The notes under the pieces were generated by a model. The model ran no database searches and was not told where the DNA came from. It was given only the letters and a program-made list of their open reading frames with translations. A program made the position numbers and the translations under genes. Shown here in pieces: positions 23,551 to 32,573 of a stretch of 41,670 nt of DNA. Every line of letters begins with the position of its first letter. Position 1 is the stretch's first letter. The DNA comes from JAVBNC01 sp031551765 (GTDB lineage Bacteria > Desulfobacterota > Desulfovibrionia > Desulfovibrionales > Desulfovibrionaceae), in contig JAVBNC010000022.1 in NCBI GenBank assembly GCA_031551765.1, forward strand, positions 1 through 41,670. The letters are read 5' to 3'.

Positions 23551-25590
23551 ATGAACAAGCCTTCCCTTCTCTTTTCTCTCGCCTGCTGCCTTTTGCTGGC
23601 CCTGCCCGCCCAGGCGGCGGAAACGCCCCAAGAAGACCAGGTGCGCCTGGACCCCGTACTGGTCACAGCCAGGGGCTACGCGGCCTCGCAGTCGGAAACG
23701 CCCGGCAGCGTTGGCGTGGCCACATCCCGGGACATTGCGCTGGAGCCCAAGGCCAGCCTGGTGGACGCGCTCGCCCGCATCCCCGGCATTGCCAGAAGCG
23801 GCGATTCCCCCTGGGGCCAGGACATTTCCATCCGGGGTCTGAGCGGGCCTTCGGTGGTCGTGCTGCTCAACGGCAAGCGCATCAACACCGCCACGGACAT
23901 GAACGCCCGCCTCGGCTTCATCAACCCCATGGACGTGGAGCGCGTGGAAGTGCTTAAAGGCCCGGTCAGCGCGCTGTACGGCTCCGGCTCCACGGGCGGG
24001 GTGGTCAACATCATCACCCGCAAGGCCAATTATTCGGAAAAGGACGAAGTGCACGGCCGCCTGGCCGCTTCCGGCAGCACCAACCCCGGCGGCGGGGACG
24101 GGTACGGCAACTTCAGCTTTTCCTCCAAAGACGCCTGGGGCCTCATTTCCGGCGCGCTGCGCAACCACGGGGACACCTTTGGCGGCGACGATTCGCGTTC
24201 CTACAACAGCGCGTATTCCGACATGCAGGGCCGGGCCATGATCGGCATCCGCCCCTGGGAAAAGCTGTCCTTCACCCTGGAAGCCATGCAGTCGGAAGGC
24301 AAGGATATCGGCATTCCCGGCGGGGTTTCCTCCATGCCCTCGCTGGCCAAAGTCACCTATCCGCGCTCGGGCTTCAACTTCGTCAGTCTGGACGGCGCGC
24401 TGGAAGTGGACAACTCCTTCCTCAAGCTGGTGGAAGCCAACGTCTACTACACCACCAACGACCGCCGGGTGCGTGTGGAAAACCTGGGCAACCCGCAGTT
24501 CAAGGAAATGCGCCCTTCCGCCGACCATGACACCGTGGGCGGCAAGCTGCAGGGCACCTTTGAAGCCGGGGGCCACACGCTGGTGGCCGGGTTCGACGCC
24601 TGGAGCTGGACCGTGGATTCCGAGCGCACCAGGGAAATGTGGAACGGCAGAAAAATAGAAGACAACCCCGTGCCCTATTCCCGCCAGACCTCCACGGGCG
24701 TTTTCGCCGAGGACAACTGGAAGATCAACAGCGCCTTCACCCTGAACGTGGGCGCGCGCCTGGATTACCTGCGCACCACCAGCGACGCCTTTTACCTGGT
24801 CACCCCGGCCGCCAGAACCCAGGTTTACGGCGACAAGGACGAATCCGACATCGGCTGGCACGCCCACGCGGGCCTAACCTGGAAACTGGACGAAGCCTGG
24901 TCCCAGTCCGCGCTTATCGCTTCCAGCTACCGGGCCGCGGACCTCATGGAGCGCTACAAGTACATCAACCTGGGCGGCGGGGTGGAGCTGTACGGCAACC
25001 CGGACCTGGACCCGGAACAGAGCATTTACCTGGAATACGGGCTGCACTTCAACCAGAAGCCCTTCAGCGCGGACCTGCGCCTGTTCGCCAACATCGTCAC
25101 CGACTACATCGCGGAAAAACAGGTCACGAAGAACCGCTACACCCTGCAGAACGTGGACGACGCCCGCATTTACGGCGCGGAACTGGCCGGCCGCTGGCAG
25201 TTTGCGCAAGACTGGGGCCTGTACGGCAACGTGACCGCCCTGTACGGCCGTGACGAGGAAAAAAGCCAGCCCCTGCCCGGCATAGCGCCCATAAGCGGCA
25301 CCGTGGGCGTGGACTACCGCCATGAGAAAGGCTTCTGGGGCCGCGTGGAAACGGTCATGACCGCCCCGCAGAACAGCACCCCGGACAATACGGACCCCAG
25401 CGCCGGGTACGTCACCTTCAACGCCGCGCTGGGCTATGATTTCCGCACCGACGGGCTCAAGCACCAGCTCTCGCTCGCGCTGAACAACATCCTGGATAAG
25501 CGCTACACCAACTACCTGGCGCACACCAGGGGCTACGACGTGTGGGAGGCGGGTTTCGCCGCCATGCTCAACTACAGCGTCGAGTTTTAG
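23551..25590 (+). CDS. TonB-dependent outer-membrane receptor
   Basis: 679 residues. Signal peptide to about residue 23 (ALPAQAAE), TonB-box-like DPVLVTAR near residues 33-40, plug domain with LVDALARIPGIARSG, ISIRGLSGPSVVVLLNGKRIN and VERVEVLKGPVSALYGSGSTGGVVNIIT (to about 155), then a 22-stranded-type barrel with alternating aromatic patterns, ending in the terminal NYSVEF with C-terminal Phe. It imports a large ligand such as a siderophore or metallophore using TonB energy. Position within the Fur-like cluster supports metal uptake. The ligand cannot be told from sequence. Confidence 0.92.
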   Translation: MNKPSLLFSLACCLLLALPAQAAETPQEDQVRLDPVLVTARGYAASQSETPGSVGVATSRDIALEPKASLVDALARIPGIARSGDSPWGQDISIRGLSGPSVVVLLNGKRINTATDMNARLGFINPMDVERVEVLKGPVSALYGSGSTGGVVNIITRKANYSEKDEVHGRLAASGSTNPGGGDGYGNFSFSSKDAWGLISGALRNHGDTFGGDDSRSYNSAYSDMQGRAMIGIRPWEKLSFTLEAMQSEGKDIGIPGGVSSMPSLAKVTYPRSGFNFVSLDGALEVDNSFLKLVEANVYYTTNDRRVRVENLGNPQFKEMRPSADHDTVGGKLQGTFEAGGHTLVAGFDAWSWTVDSERTREMWNGRKIEDNPVPYSRQTSTGVFAEDNWKINSAFTLNVGARLDYLRTTSDAFYLVTPAARTQVYGDKDESDIGWHAHAGLTWKLDEAWSQSALIASSYRAADLMERYKYINLGGGVELYGNPDLDPEQSIYLEYGLHFNQKPFSADLRLFANIVTDYIAEKQVTKNRYTLQNVDDARIYGAELAGRWQFAQDWGLYGNVTALYGRDEEKSQPLPGIAPISGTVGVDYRHEKGFWGRVETVMTAPQNSTPDNTDPSAGYVTFNAALGYDFRTDGLKHQLSLALNNILDKRYTNYLAHTRGYDVWEAGFAAMLNYSVEF

Positions 25591-25658
25591 GACAAAGTAA
25601 AAACCGTGTCCGCGCCGGGCAAATAACCGGCGCGGCCGCGCAGACTTCAAGGAACCGT

Positions 25659-26678
25659 ATGCCGCGTTTTTTCGCCCGCCGGTCCTGTCGGCCCGTGCTC
25701 TGCCTGGTCCTGTCGGGCCTTTTTTGCCTGTGCGCCTGGCTGGCCCGGCCGCCCGCCGCACAAGCCGCGCAGGAAGCCGCCAAGCCCGTGGTGCTCTATA
25801 CCGCCGTTTCCGCCACCACGCCGCAAATTCCCTTCTGGGCTGCCGTCAAGGCTGGCTGGCCGCAGGGGCGAACTCTGGACGTGCGCTACTGGAAAAACCT
25901 GGACGATTTGCGCGGGGTGATCCTGGCCGGTAAGGGTGATATCTGGCTGGGCCACCTGGAAGGATTCGCCCAGGTGGCCGCCAGGGGCGCGCCTATCACG
26001 CTGGTGGCGGTCACGGGCTGGAAAAAGTTCTATTTTCTGAGCACGGACCCGGCAATCAAATCCCTGGACGAGCTGGCCAAAAACTTGGCCGCCAAAGGGG
26101 AACGCCTGGGCGTGGCCCCGCCGGACAGCCCGGCCCTGGCCGTGCTGCAAGAAATGGCCAAACGCGGCGGCCCGGTCTTTCCCGTGGCCCTGGCCGCACC
26201 GCAGCAGCTGACCCTGGAAATCTTGCGCGGCAGCGTGCGCCATGCGCTTATGCCGGAACCTCTGGTCACCGTGCTGCTAGCCAAAAAACCGGACCTGCGC
26301 GTGCTGGCCAGCCTGGAAGAGGAATTCGCCCGGCGGTATGGCGGCCCCGCCCGCCTGCCCCTGGTGGGCTTTGCCGTGCGCACCCAGTTCCTGCGGGACA
26401 ACCCCGCCCTGATGCAAAGCCTGGTGGCGGGCATGCAGGCCGCGTCCAAAAAGCTGGAACACGACCCCAAAGCCGCCGTGGCCGCCCTGCCGGATTCCGT
26501 GCAAAAGGACTTGGGCCCGGCCGTCATTGAGCAATCCCTGAGGCGCGACCTGGTGCTGGCCGAGCCCGCCTGGGCCGTGCGCGAGGAAGTGCTGCGCTTT
26601 CTGCGCCTGGCCGCGCCGGAATTCGCGCCCCAGGGCAAGGAGCCGCCCAAGGCCTTTTTCATGGAACAGCCGCGATGA
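25659..26678 (+). CDS. ABC transporter periplasmic binding protein, NitT/TauT-like
   Basis: 339 residues. Long N-terminal signal (residues 1-37, ending PAAQAAQ). The mature part follows the SsuA/TauA/ThiY-like pattern: VLYTAVSATTPQIPFWAAVKAG, then ILAGKGDIWLGHLEGFAQVAARGAPITLVAV (the usual hydrophobic ligand pocket loop), APPDSPALAVLQEMAKRGG. Start at 25659 with AAGGA 7 bases upstream. The stop overlaps the permease start by four bases. It likely delivers the ligand that passes the TonB receptor to the permease. Ligand unknown. Confidence 0.85.
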   Translation: MPRFFARRSCRPVLCLVLSGLFCLCAWLARPPAAQAAQEAAKPVVLYTAVSATTPQIPFWAAVKAGWPQGRTLDVRYWKNLDDLRGVILAGKGDIWLGHLEGFAQVAARGAPITLVAVTGWKKFYFLSTDPAIKSLDELAKNLAAKGERLGVAPPDSPALAVLQEMAKRGGPVFPVALAAPQQLTLEILRGSVRHALMPEPLVTVLLAKKPDLRVLASLEEEFARRYGGPARLPLVGFAVRTQFLRDNPALMQSLVAGMQAASKKLEHDPKAAVAALPDSVQKDLGPAVIEQSLRRDLVLAEPAWAVREEVLRFLRLAAPEFAPQGKEPPKAFFMEQPR

Positions 26679-27442
26679 AAGCCGCCCTGCCCTATCTTGT
26701 TTCCGCTGCCCTGCTGCTGGGCGCGGCGCAGGTGGCTTCCCTGTGCCTGGGACCGGCCCTGGCCCCGCCGCCGGACCGCATTCTGGCGGCCCTGGCCCGT
26801 CTGGCGGGCAGCGGGGACTTGTTCCGGGAACTGGGCGTCACCGTACTGCGCGCCTTGCTGGGCATTTTTCTGGCCAATCTGCTGGGCGTAGCCCTGGGCG
26901 TGGGCGCGGGGCTGCTCCCGGCGGCCATGCGCCTCCTGGCCCCGCTGGTGGCGGCCTTGCAGTCCTGTCCGCCCGTGGTCTGGATCAGCCTGGTCATGGT
27001 CTGGGCGGGCACGGGTTTCGCCGTGCCCGTGGCCGTGGTTTTCGCGGCGGCCGTACCTTTTTTGTTCAGCACGGCGGCCCAGGGCGTCATGGGCCTCAAT
27101 CCGCGCCTGTTCGCCATGAGCGCGCTCTATGACGTGCCCTGGCCGCGCCGCTTGCGGCAGTTGGTGCTGCCGGGCATTGTGCCGTACTGGCTGGCCGCTT
27201 TTTCCTCCACCCTGGCGGCAGGCTGGAAAGCGGCGGCCGTGGCGGAATTTCTGGGCAGCCACCAGGGCGTGGGCGCGCGCATTTTCTGGAGCTACCGCCG
27301 CCTGGACATGGACGAGCTCAACGCCTGGGCTCTGGCGCTCATCAGCCTGGGGGTGGTCTTGGAATGCGGGATTATCGCGCCGCTGCGCCGCAAGGCCGCC
27401 GCCATGAACAGCACGGGGGACGGCCGCCATGCTGCTGCTTGA
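26675..27442 (+). CDS. ABC transporter permease, NitT/TauT-like
   Basis: 255 residues, about six membrane segments. BPD_transp_1-type EAA loop visible as FAMSALYDVPWPRRLRQLVLPGIVPYW (residues ~148-174). The TauC/SsuC-like arrangement has a periplasmic N-terminal helix followed by ALLGIFLANLLGVALGVG. Overlaps both the binding-protein gene (4 bases) and the ATPase gene (14 bases), giving a tightly coupled unit. Confidence 0.87.
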   Translation: MKAALPYLVSAALLLGAAQVASLCLGPALAPPPDRILAALARLAGSGDLFRELGVTVLRALLGIFLANLLGVALGVGAGLLPAAMRLLAPLVAALQSCPPVVWISLVMVWAGTGFAVPVAVVFAAAVPFLFSTAAQGVMGLNPRLFAMSALYDVPWPRRLRQLVLPGIVPYWLAAFSSTLAAGWKAAAVAEFLGSHQGVGARIFWSYRRLDMDELNAWALALISLGVVLECGIIAPLRRKAAAMNSTGDGRHAAA

Positions 27443-28028
27443 AGGCGTGCGGAAAAACTTTGCGGGCCGTCCCGTCATAGCGTCCGCCAGCCTGCGCGCG
27501 GCCGCCGGGGAAGTGCTGTGCCTCAAAGGCCCTTCCGGCGTGGGCAAGAGCACGCTGCTGGAGATCATGGCCGGGGTCATCGAACCGGACGGCGGCGGCG
27601 TCACGCGTAACGGCGCCGTGGCCCTGGCCTTTCAGGACGACGCCCTCATCCCCTGGCTGGACGCCGCCGCCAACGTGGCCTACGTGCTGCCGCCCGCCCT
27701 GCCCCGGCCGGAGCGGGAAGCCAGAGGCGCCCTCTGGCTGGAGCGCTTCGGCCTGGAAGCGAACGTGTACCCCGCCGCCATGAGCGGGGGCATGCGCCGC
27801 CGCCTGAACATGGCCCGGGCCTTTGCCTCGGAGCGGCCCATTCTGCTGCTGGACGAGCCCTTCGCTTTTCTGGACGAAGGGTGGCAGCAACGCATCGCGG
27901 ATCTGATAGGCGAACGTGCGGCCCAAGGCGGCTGCATCGTGCTGAGCAGCCACACCCTGGACCCGCTGACGAATGTGCCGCACCGCAGCCTGGCCGTCGA
28001 AGACTCCCCGGTGCTGCTCCAGGTCTGA
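27429..28028 (+). CDS. ABC transporter ATPase, NitT/TauT-like
   Basis: 199 residues, short for the family (about 240-260). Walker A GPSGVGKS near 34-41, Q-loop AFQDDALIPWLDAAANVAY, signature MSGGMRRRLNMARA, Walker B ILLLDEPFAFLDE and the H-loop SSHT are present. The C-terminal regulatory part is trimmed and the product ends soon after the H-loop. Last gene of the plus-strand cluster. A terminator-like hairpin follows 42 bases later. Confidence 0.87.
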   Translation: MLLLEGVRKNFAGRPVIASASLRAAAGEVLCLKGPSGVGKSTLLEIMAGVIEPDGGGVTRNGAVALAFQDDALIPWLDAAANVAYVLPPALPRPEREARGALWLERFGLEANVYPAAMSGGMRRRLNMARAFASERPILLLDEPFAFLDEGWQQRIADLIGERAAQGGCIVLSSHTLDPLTNVPHRSLAVEDSPVLLQV

Positions 28029-28070
28029 ACCCGGTAATCAACCGGAGATAAACCGGAAAAAACCGTTACT

Positions 28071-28094
28071 TACCCGGAAAAGGCCGGGTATTTT
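28071..28094 (+). terminator. Terminator of the metal-uptake cluster
   Basis: TACCCGG (28071-28077), loop AAAAGG, CCGGGTA (28084-28090), then TTTT. It is preceded by three direct CCGG-AT/AA repeats. Faces the plus strand. Confidence 0.65.
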
Positions 28095-28130
28095 CCCGGT
28101 TCCGCCCCGTCAACCGGCCGTCAGCACGTC

Positions 28131-28170
28131 AAAACGCTCCGGAGCGCGACACCCCGGAGCGTTTCATTTT
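28131..28170. terminator. Bidirectional terminator between the uptake cluster and hydA
   Basis: AAACGCTCCGG (28132-28142) and CCGGAGCGTTT (28154-28164) pair perfectly with an 11-nt loop. T-rich tails on both strands (TTTCATTTT on plus, TTTTGAC on minus). On the minus strand it ends the hydCBA operon, 18 bases after its last stop codon. Confidence 0.8.
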
Positions 28171-28187
28171 ATGCCCGCGTTTCAGCG

Positions 28188-29924
28188 CTACATGCTCTGC
28201 CGCTTCACATACTTGGTGTGCAGCAGCTTTTTGGCTATGGGGCCGTGCGGCTCGCCCAGGAAATCCGCGTAGAGCTTCTGGATGGCGGGGTTCTCATGGG
28301 ACTTGCGCAGGCGCTTGCCCTGGTCTTCGTTGAACAGCGCGCGCATGCGCTTTTCCAGGATCTCGATATGGCCGTGGTGGTAGGGCTGGCCGCCGCCGTC
28401 AATGCAGCCGCCGGGGCAGGCCATGATCTCGATGGCGTGATACTGCGCCTTGCCCGCGCGTATGTCCTCCAAAAGTTTTCTGGCGTTGCTCAGCCCGCTG
28501 GCCACCGCCACCTTGACGTCCAGGTCCCCCACTTTGATCGTGGCTTCCTTGATGCCCCTGAAACCGCGCAGGGCCATGAAATCCACCTTCTCCAGCGTCT
28601 GCCCGGTCAGCCACTCGTAGGCCGTGCGCAGGGCCGCTTCCAGAACGCCCCCGCTGGTGCCGAAAATGACCGCGGCGCCGGTGGATTCGCCCATGGGCGC
28701 GTCAAAATCCCCGTCCGGCAGGGACAGGAAGTTGATGCCCGCCTCGCGGATCATCTTGGCCAGCTCGCGGGTGGTGATGACCAGGTCCACTTCCTGCATG
28801 CCGTCCACGGCAAGCTCCGCGCGGCCGGACTCGTACTTTTTGGCAATACAGGGCATGACCGAGACCACCGCCATCTTGCGCGGGTCCACGCCGATCTGCT
28901 CCGCCATGTAGGTTTTGGCTATGGCCCCGAACATCTGCTGCGGCGACTTGCAGGTGGAGGGAATGTCCAGCATGTCGCTGAACTGGTGCTCGAAAAACTT
29001 GACCCAACCGGGGCAGCAGCTGGTGAGAATGGGCAGTTTCCCGCCGTGCTGCAGCCGGTGTGCGAACTCCGCCGCCTCTTCCATAATGGTCAGATCCGCC
29101 GCGAAGTTGGTGTCGAACACCTTGTCAAAGCCCAGCATGCGCAGGGCCGAGGCCATTTTGCCCGTGACCGCCACGCCGGGGGGCATGCCGAAAGCCTCGC
29201 CCAGGGCCGCGCGCACGGCCGGAGCCGTTTGCACCACCACGAAGGTTTCCGGGTCTTCCAGCAGGTTCCAGAGCTTGGCGACGTTGTTGACTTCGGAAAG
29301 CGCGCCGGTGGGGCACACGGCCACGCACTGGCCGCAGGAAACACAGGTGGTTTCCGCCATGGGCAGGTTGAAGGCCGTCCCCACCGTGGTGGTAAAGCCC
29401 CGGCGGATGGCGGAAAGCGCGTTGACGGTCTGCACCTGGTTGCACATGGTCTCGCAGCGGCGGCAGAGCACGCACTTGCTCATTTCTTTGATAAAGGCCG
29501 GGCTGCTGAGATCCCTGCGGTGGCGGGCCATTTCCCCGGTGTAGTGAATGCTTTCGATGCCCAATTCCGCCGCCAGGGCCTGCAGCTCGCAGTCCGTGTT
29601 CTTGGGACAGGTCAGGCAGTCCTTGGGGTGGTTGGAAAGAATAAGTTCCACCACCGCGCGCCGGGCGTTAATGGTGCGCGGGGTGTGGGTTTTGATTTCC
29701 ATGCCCTGGGCCACCGCGGTGGCGCAAGCCGGGGCCAGGGCCCGGCGGCCCGCCAGCTCCACCATGCACACGCGGCAGGTGGCGCTCTGGTTCACCATTT
29801 TGATGTCGTGCAGGTCCAGGTGGCACAGGGTGGGGATATGGATGTCCAGCTTCTTGGCGGCATCCAGAATGGTGCTGCCCTCGGGCACATCCACTTGTTT
29901 TCCGTTGATATTCACGCTGATCAT
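28188..29924 (-). CDS. hydA: [FeFe] hydrogenase catalytic subunit (HydA/HndD)
   Basis: 578-residue cytoplasmic hydrogenase. Plant-ferredoxin-type [2Fe-2S] (C34, C50, C53, C67); His-Cys3 [4Fe-4S] (H99, C103, C106, C112); two [4Fe-4S] sites (C151-154-157-161 and C194-197-200-204); H-cluster motifs L1 TSCCPGW (301-307), L2 MPCIAKKYE (357-365) and L3 MACPGGCIDGGGQP (501-514). All H-cluster ligands are present. Start at 29924 with GAGG nearby; the extra 16 codons upstream look non-coding. Together with HydB and HydC it forms an electron-bifurcating or NAD(P)-linked hydrogenase. Confidence 0.96.
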   Translation of the reverse strand: MISVNINGKQVDVPEGSTILDAAKKLDIHIPTLCHLDLHDIKMVNQSATCRVCMVELAGRRALAPACATAVAQGMEIKTHTPRTINARRAVVELILSNHPKDCLTCPKNTDCELQALAAELGIESIHYTGEMARHRRDLSSPAFIKEMSKCVLCRRCETMCNQVQTVNALSAIRRGFTTTVGTAFNLPMAETTCVSCGQCVAVCPTGALSEVNNVAKLWNLLEDPETFVVVQTAPAVRAALGEAFGMPPGVAVTGKMASALRMLGFDKVFDTNFAADLTIMEEAAEFAHRLQHGGKLPILTSCCPGWVKFFEHQFSDMLDIPSTCKSPQQMFGAIAKTYMAEQIGVDPRKMAVVSVMPCIAKKYESGRAELAVDGMQEVDLVITTRELAKMIREAGINFLSLPDGDFDAPMGESTGAAVIFGTSGGVLEAALRTAYEWLTGQTLEKVDFMALRGFRGIKEATIKVGDLDVKVAVASGLSNARKLLEDIRAGKAQYHAIEIMACPGGCIDGGGQPYHHGHIEILEKRMRALFNEDQGKRLRKSHENPAIQKLYADFLGEPHGPIAKKLLHTKYVKRQSM

Positions 29925-29984
29925 AAACACCTCACAAAGCGGCCGCGGCAGGGGCGGGCTTTGACGTTGCAAAGGTTATAGCCC

Positions 29985-31865
29985 CTACTGCCGGACAACG
30001 GCCTTTACCGGACACGCGGTCACGCAGGCCCCGCACTTGATGCAGGCCTTGGTGTTGATGACGTAGTGCTTGCGCGGCTCGCCCTCAATACAGGAGACGG
30101 GGCAGTTTTTCGCGCAGCGCTGGCAGCCGATACAGGCGTCGGTGATGAAGAAATCCAGCAGCTTGTTGCAGACCTTGGCCGGACAGCGCTTGTCGTTGAC
30201 GTGGGCCTCGTACTCGTCGCGGAAAAAGTTCATGGTGCTCAGCACGGGGTTGGGCGCGGTCTGGCCCAGGCCGCAAAGCGCCGTGTCCTGAATGACCTTG
30301 CCCAGGTTGCGGAGCTTGTCCAGGTCTTCCGGCGTGCCCTTGCCCTCGCTGATGGCCGTGAGCATTTCGTGCATGCGCTTGTTGCCCACGCGGCAGGGAG
30401 TACACTTGCCGCAGGATTCGTCCATGGTGAAGCCGAGGTAGAACTTGGCGATATCCACCATGCAGTTGTCCTCGTCCATGACGATCATGCCGCCGGACCC
30501 CATCATGGAGCCGATGGAGCCCAGGGATTCGTAGTCTATCCTGATATCCAGGGCGTCCGCGCTGATACAGCCGCCGGAAGGCCCGCCCGTCTGCACGGCC
30601 TTAAACTTCTTGCCGCCCTTTATGCCCCCGCCTATCTCGTAGATGATTTCGCGCAGGGTGATGCCCATGGGCACTTCCACCAGGCCCACGTTATTAATTT
30701 TGCCCGCCAGGGCGAACACTTTGGTGCCCTTGGACCGTTCCGAGCCGATGGCGGAAAACCAGGCCGCGCCGTTAAAAAGCACGCGGGGCACATTGGCCAG
30801 GGTTTCCACGTTGTTGATGATGGTGGGCTTGCCGTACAGGCCCTTTTCCGCCGGGAAAGGAGGCTTGTAGGTGGGTTCGCCGCGGCCGCCCTCTATGGAG
30901 TGCATCAGGGCCGTTTCCTCGCCGCAGACAAAGGCGCCCGCGCCGTAGCGCAGTTCCAGGTCAAAGGAAAAGCCGGAACCCAGGATGTTTTTGCCCAGGA
31001 GACCCGCTTCTTCCGCCTGGAGTATGGCCCGGTTCAGGCGTTCGATGGCGCGCGGGTATTCCGCCCGCACGTAAACATAGCCCTGGTCCGCGCCTATGGC
31101 GTAGGCGGCTATGGCCATGCCTTCGATAATGCTGTGCGGGTCGCCTTCCAGGAGCGAACGGTCCATGAACGCGCCGGGGTCGCCTTCGTCCGCGTTGCAG
31201 ACCATGTATTTCTTGCCGCCGGGCTGGCGGGCCGCCGCTTCCCACTTCACGCCGGTGGGGAAACCGCCGCCGCCCCGGCCGCGCAGGCCGGAGGATTTCA
31301 CTTCGTTGACCACCGCTTCCGGGGTCATGTGCTCCAGGCATTTGGCGAGAGCCATGTAGCCGTCGGCCGCGATGTATTCATCCAGCCTGTCCGGGTTGAT
31401 CAGGCCGCAGTTGGCCAGCGCCACGCGCTTCTGCTTTTTGTAAAAGCCCATGTCCCACTGGTCCGTAATGCGCTTGCCCGGCGCTTCCGGGTCTTCGTAC
31501 AACAGGCGCTGGACCACGGTGTTGCCCTGCAAATGGCTGGAGACGATTTCCTTGGCGTCTTCCGGGGCCACTTCCACGTAAAACACGTCGTCCGGGAAGA
31601 CTTTGACGATAGGACCCTTGGCGCAGAAGCCGAAACAGCCGGTAATGTGCACGCCGACCTCTTTTTCCAGGCCCGCTTCGCGCACCGCCTCTTCCAGGCT
31701 TTTCAAAAGTTCGTGGCTGCGCAGGGACTGGCAGCCGGTGTCGCCGCAGACCAGCAGTTCGCGCTTGCCGGCCGCCGGGCGCGCGCCGCCCTGGCGCAGG
31801 GACAGTTCGGCTTTGAATTCGGCGTGGGCTTTGGCCAGTTGGGAGAAAGTTTCCAGTTTTTTCAT
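29985..31865 (-). CDS. hydB: NAD(P)H-linked flavoprotein subunit of [FeFe] hydrogenase (HydB/HndC)
   Basis: 626 residues. N-terminal thioredoxin-like [2Fe-2S] domain (C40, C45, C77, C81), then the NuoF-like FMN/NAD(P)-binding region (SSGLRGRGGGGFPTG, NADEGDPGAFMDR), a [4Fe-4S] site ESCGKCTPCRVG, and two C-terminal ferredoxin [4Fe-4S] sites (CIGCQRCAKNCP, CIKCGACVTACP). The N-terminal domain corresponds to the separate HndB of D. fructosovorans, so here HndB and HndC are fused, as in Thermotoga HydB, which I recall at 626 residues. Start at 31865. Confidence 0.95.
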   Translation of the reverse strand: MKKLETFSQLAKAHAEFKAELSLRQGGARPAAGKRELLVCGDTGCQSLRSHELLKSLEEAVREAGLEKEVGVHITGCFGFCAKGPIVKVFPDDVFYVEVAPEDAKEIVSSHLQGNTVVQRLLYEDPEAPGKRITDQWDMGFYKKQKRVALANCGLINPDRLDEYIAADGYMALAKCLEHMTPEAVVNEVKSSGLRGRGGGGFPTGVKWEAAARQPGGKKYMVCNADEGDPGAFMDRSLLEGDPHSIIEGMAIAAYAIGADQGYVYVRAEYPRAIERLNRAILQAEEAGLLGKNILGSGFSFDLELRYGAGAFVCGEETALMHSIEGGRGEPTYKPPFPAEKGLYGKPTIINNVETLANVPRVLFNGAAWFSAIGSERSKGTKVFALAGKINNVGLVEVPMGITLREIIYEIGGGIKGGKKFKAVQTGGPSGGCISADALDIRIDYESLGSIGSMMGSGGMIVMDEDNCMVDIAKFYLGFTMDESCGKCTPCRVGNKRMHEMLTAISEGKGTPEDLDKLRNLGKVIQDTALCGLGQTAPNPVLSTMNFFRDEYEAHVNDKRCPAKVCNKLLDFFITDACIGCQRCAKNCPVSCIEGEPRKHYVINTKACIKCGACVTACPVKAVVRQ

Positions 31866-31872
31866 GGCCGCC

Positions 31873-32352
31873 CTACCTTTCGTTGTCCTTTATGATCTTC
31901 GCGACATCGTCCACCGTTACCTTGTTGTACACCTTGTCGTTGGCCAGAACCACGGGCGCAAGACCGCAGGCCCCCACGCAGCGCAGCTCTTCCAGGCTGA
32001 ACTTGCGGTCCGGGGTGGTCTGGCCCACGCTCAGGTCCAGCTGCTGTTCCAGCTCGCGCACGATCTTTTCCGCGCCGCAGACAAAACAGGCCGTGCCCAT
32101 GCACACCTTGATCTGACATCGTCCCTTGGGCTCTGTGGTGAAATAGGAATAAAAGCTCACCACCCCGTAAATTTTGGATGCCGGGATGTTCAGCTTTTCG
32201 CCGACGAAAAGCATAACCTCTTTGGACAAGTACCCGAAAATGTGCTGGGCTTCGTACAAGACCTTGATCAGTGCGGACTCTTTGTCCTCAAACTGATCGA
32301 TAAAGGCTTCCAAGGTCTTGAAGCCTTCGGCCGATAGGACCTGTTGACTCAT
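31873..32352 (-). CDS. hydC: NuoE-like [2Fe-2S] subunit of [FeFe] hydrogenase (HydC/HndA)
   Basis: 159-residue thioredoxin-fold [2Fe-2S] protein of the NuoE family. Cluster ligands are in CMGTACFVCGAE and CVGACGLAPVV, and the typical LYEAQHIFGYLSKEVMLFVGEKL helices precede them. Start at 32352, with GGAGG 8 bases upstream; an in-frame start 54 bases earlier would run into the repeat. First gene of hydC-hydB-hydA; spacing to hydB is 7 bases. Confidence 0.93.
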   Translation of the reverse strand: MSQQVLSAEGFKTLEAFIDQFEDKESALIKVLYEAQHIFGYLSKEVMLFVGEKLNIPASKIYGVVSFYSYFTTEPKGRCQIKVCMGTACFVCGAEKIVRELEQQLDLSVGQTTPDRKFSLEELRCVGACGLAPVVLANDKVYNKVTVDDVAKIIKDNER

Positions 32353-32370
32353 GCCGGAACCTCCTGGAAC

Positions 32371-32420
32371 AGTTTCACTTTGAAATTGTTGCGTAACGGC
32401 GGGCAAAGCCAGCCCATAAG
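32371..32420 (+). repeat. Dispersed repeat, family 1, decayed copy D
   Basis: TTTCACTTTGAAATTGTTGCG followed by TAACGGCGGGCAAAGCC matches the left half of family 1. The right arm is disrupted. It lies in the hydC leader. The rest of the 32353-32573 gap holds a short AGTGCT-TGTG-AGCACT hairpin (32451-32466) and no gene that I can support; no clear promoter for hydC was identified. Confidence 0.6.
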
Positions 32421-32573
32421 CACGTGAAAGATTTTTCTCAAAGACCGCTAGTGCTTGTGAGCACTTTCACTTGTAATGTTTTTCACCAGGGAATTCAAGG
32501 AAATTTCCGGCTTTGTATGACAAAGTCTGCTTTTACTTTAGTGGGAGTAATGTTTCAAGACGGTGCTTCCGGG

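Noticed and set aside
28218..31895. Long plus-strand frames opposite hydA and hydB
   Set aside because: Shadow frames of the iron-sulfur subunits; composition and lack of start signals argue against them.
32353..32573. Sigma54 promoter ahead of hydC
   Set aside because: The nearest TGG...TTGC pair has 9 rather than 10 bases between GG and GC, and it lies in a repeat copy.
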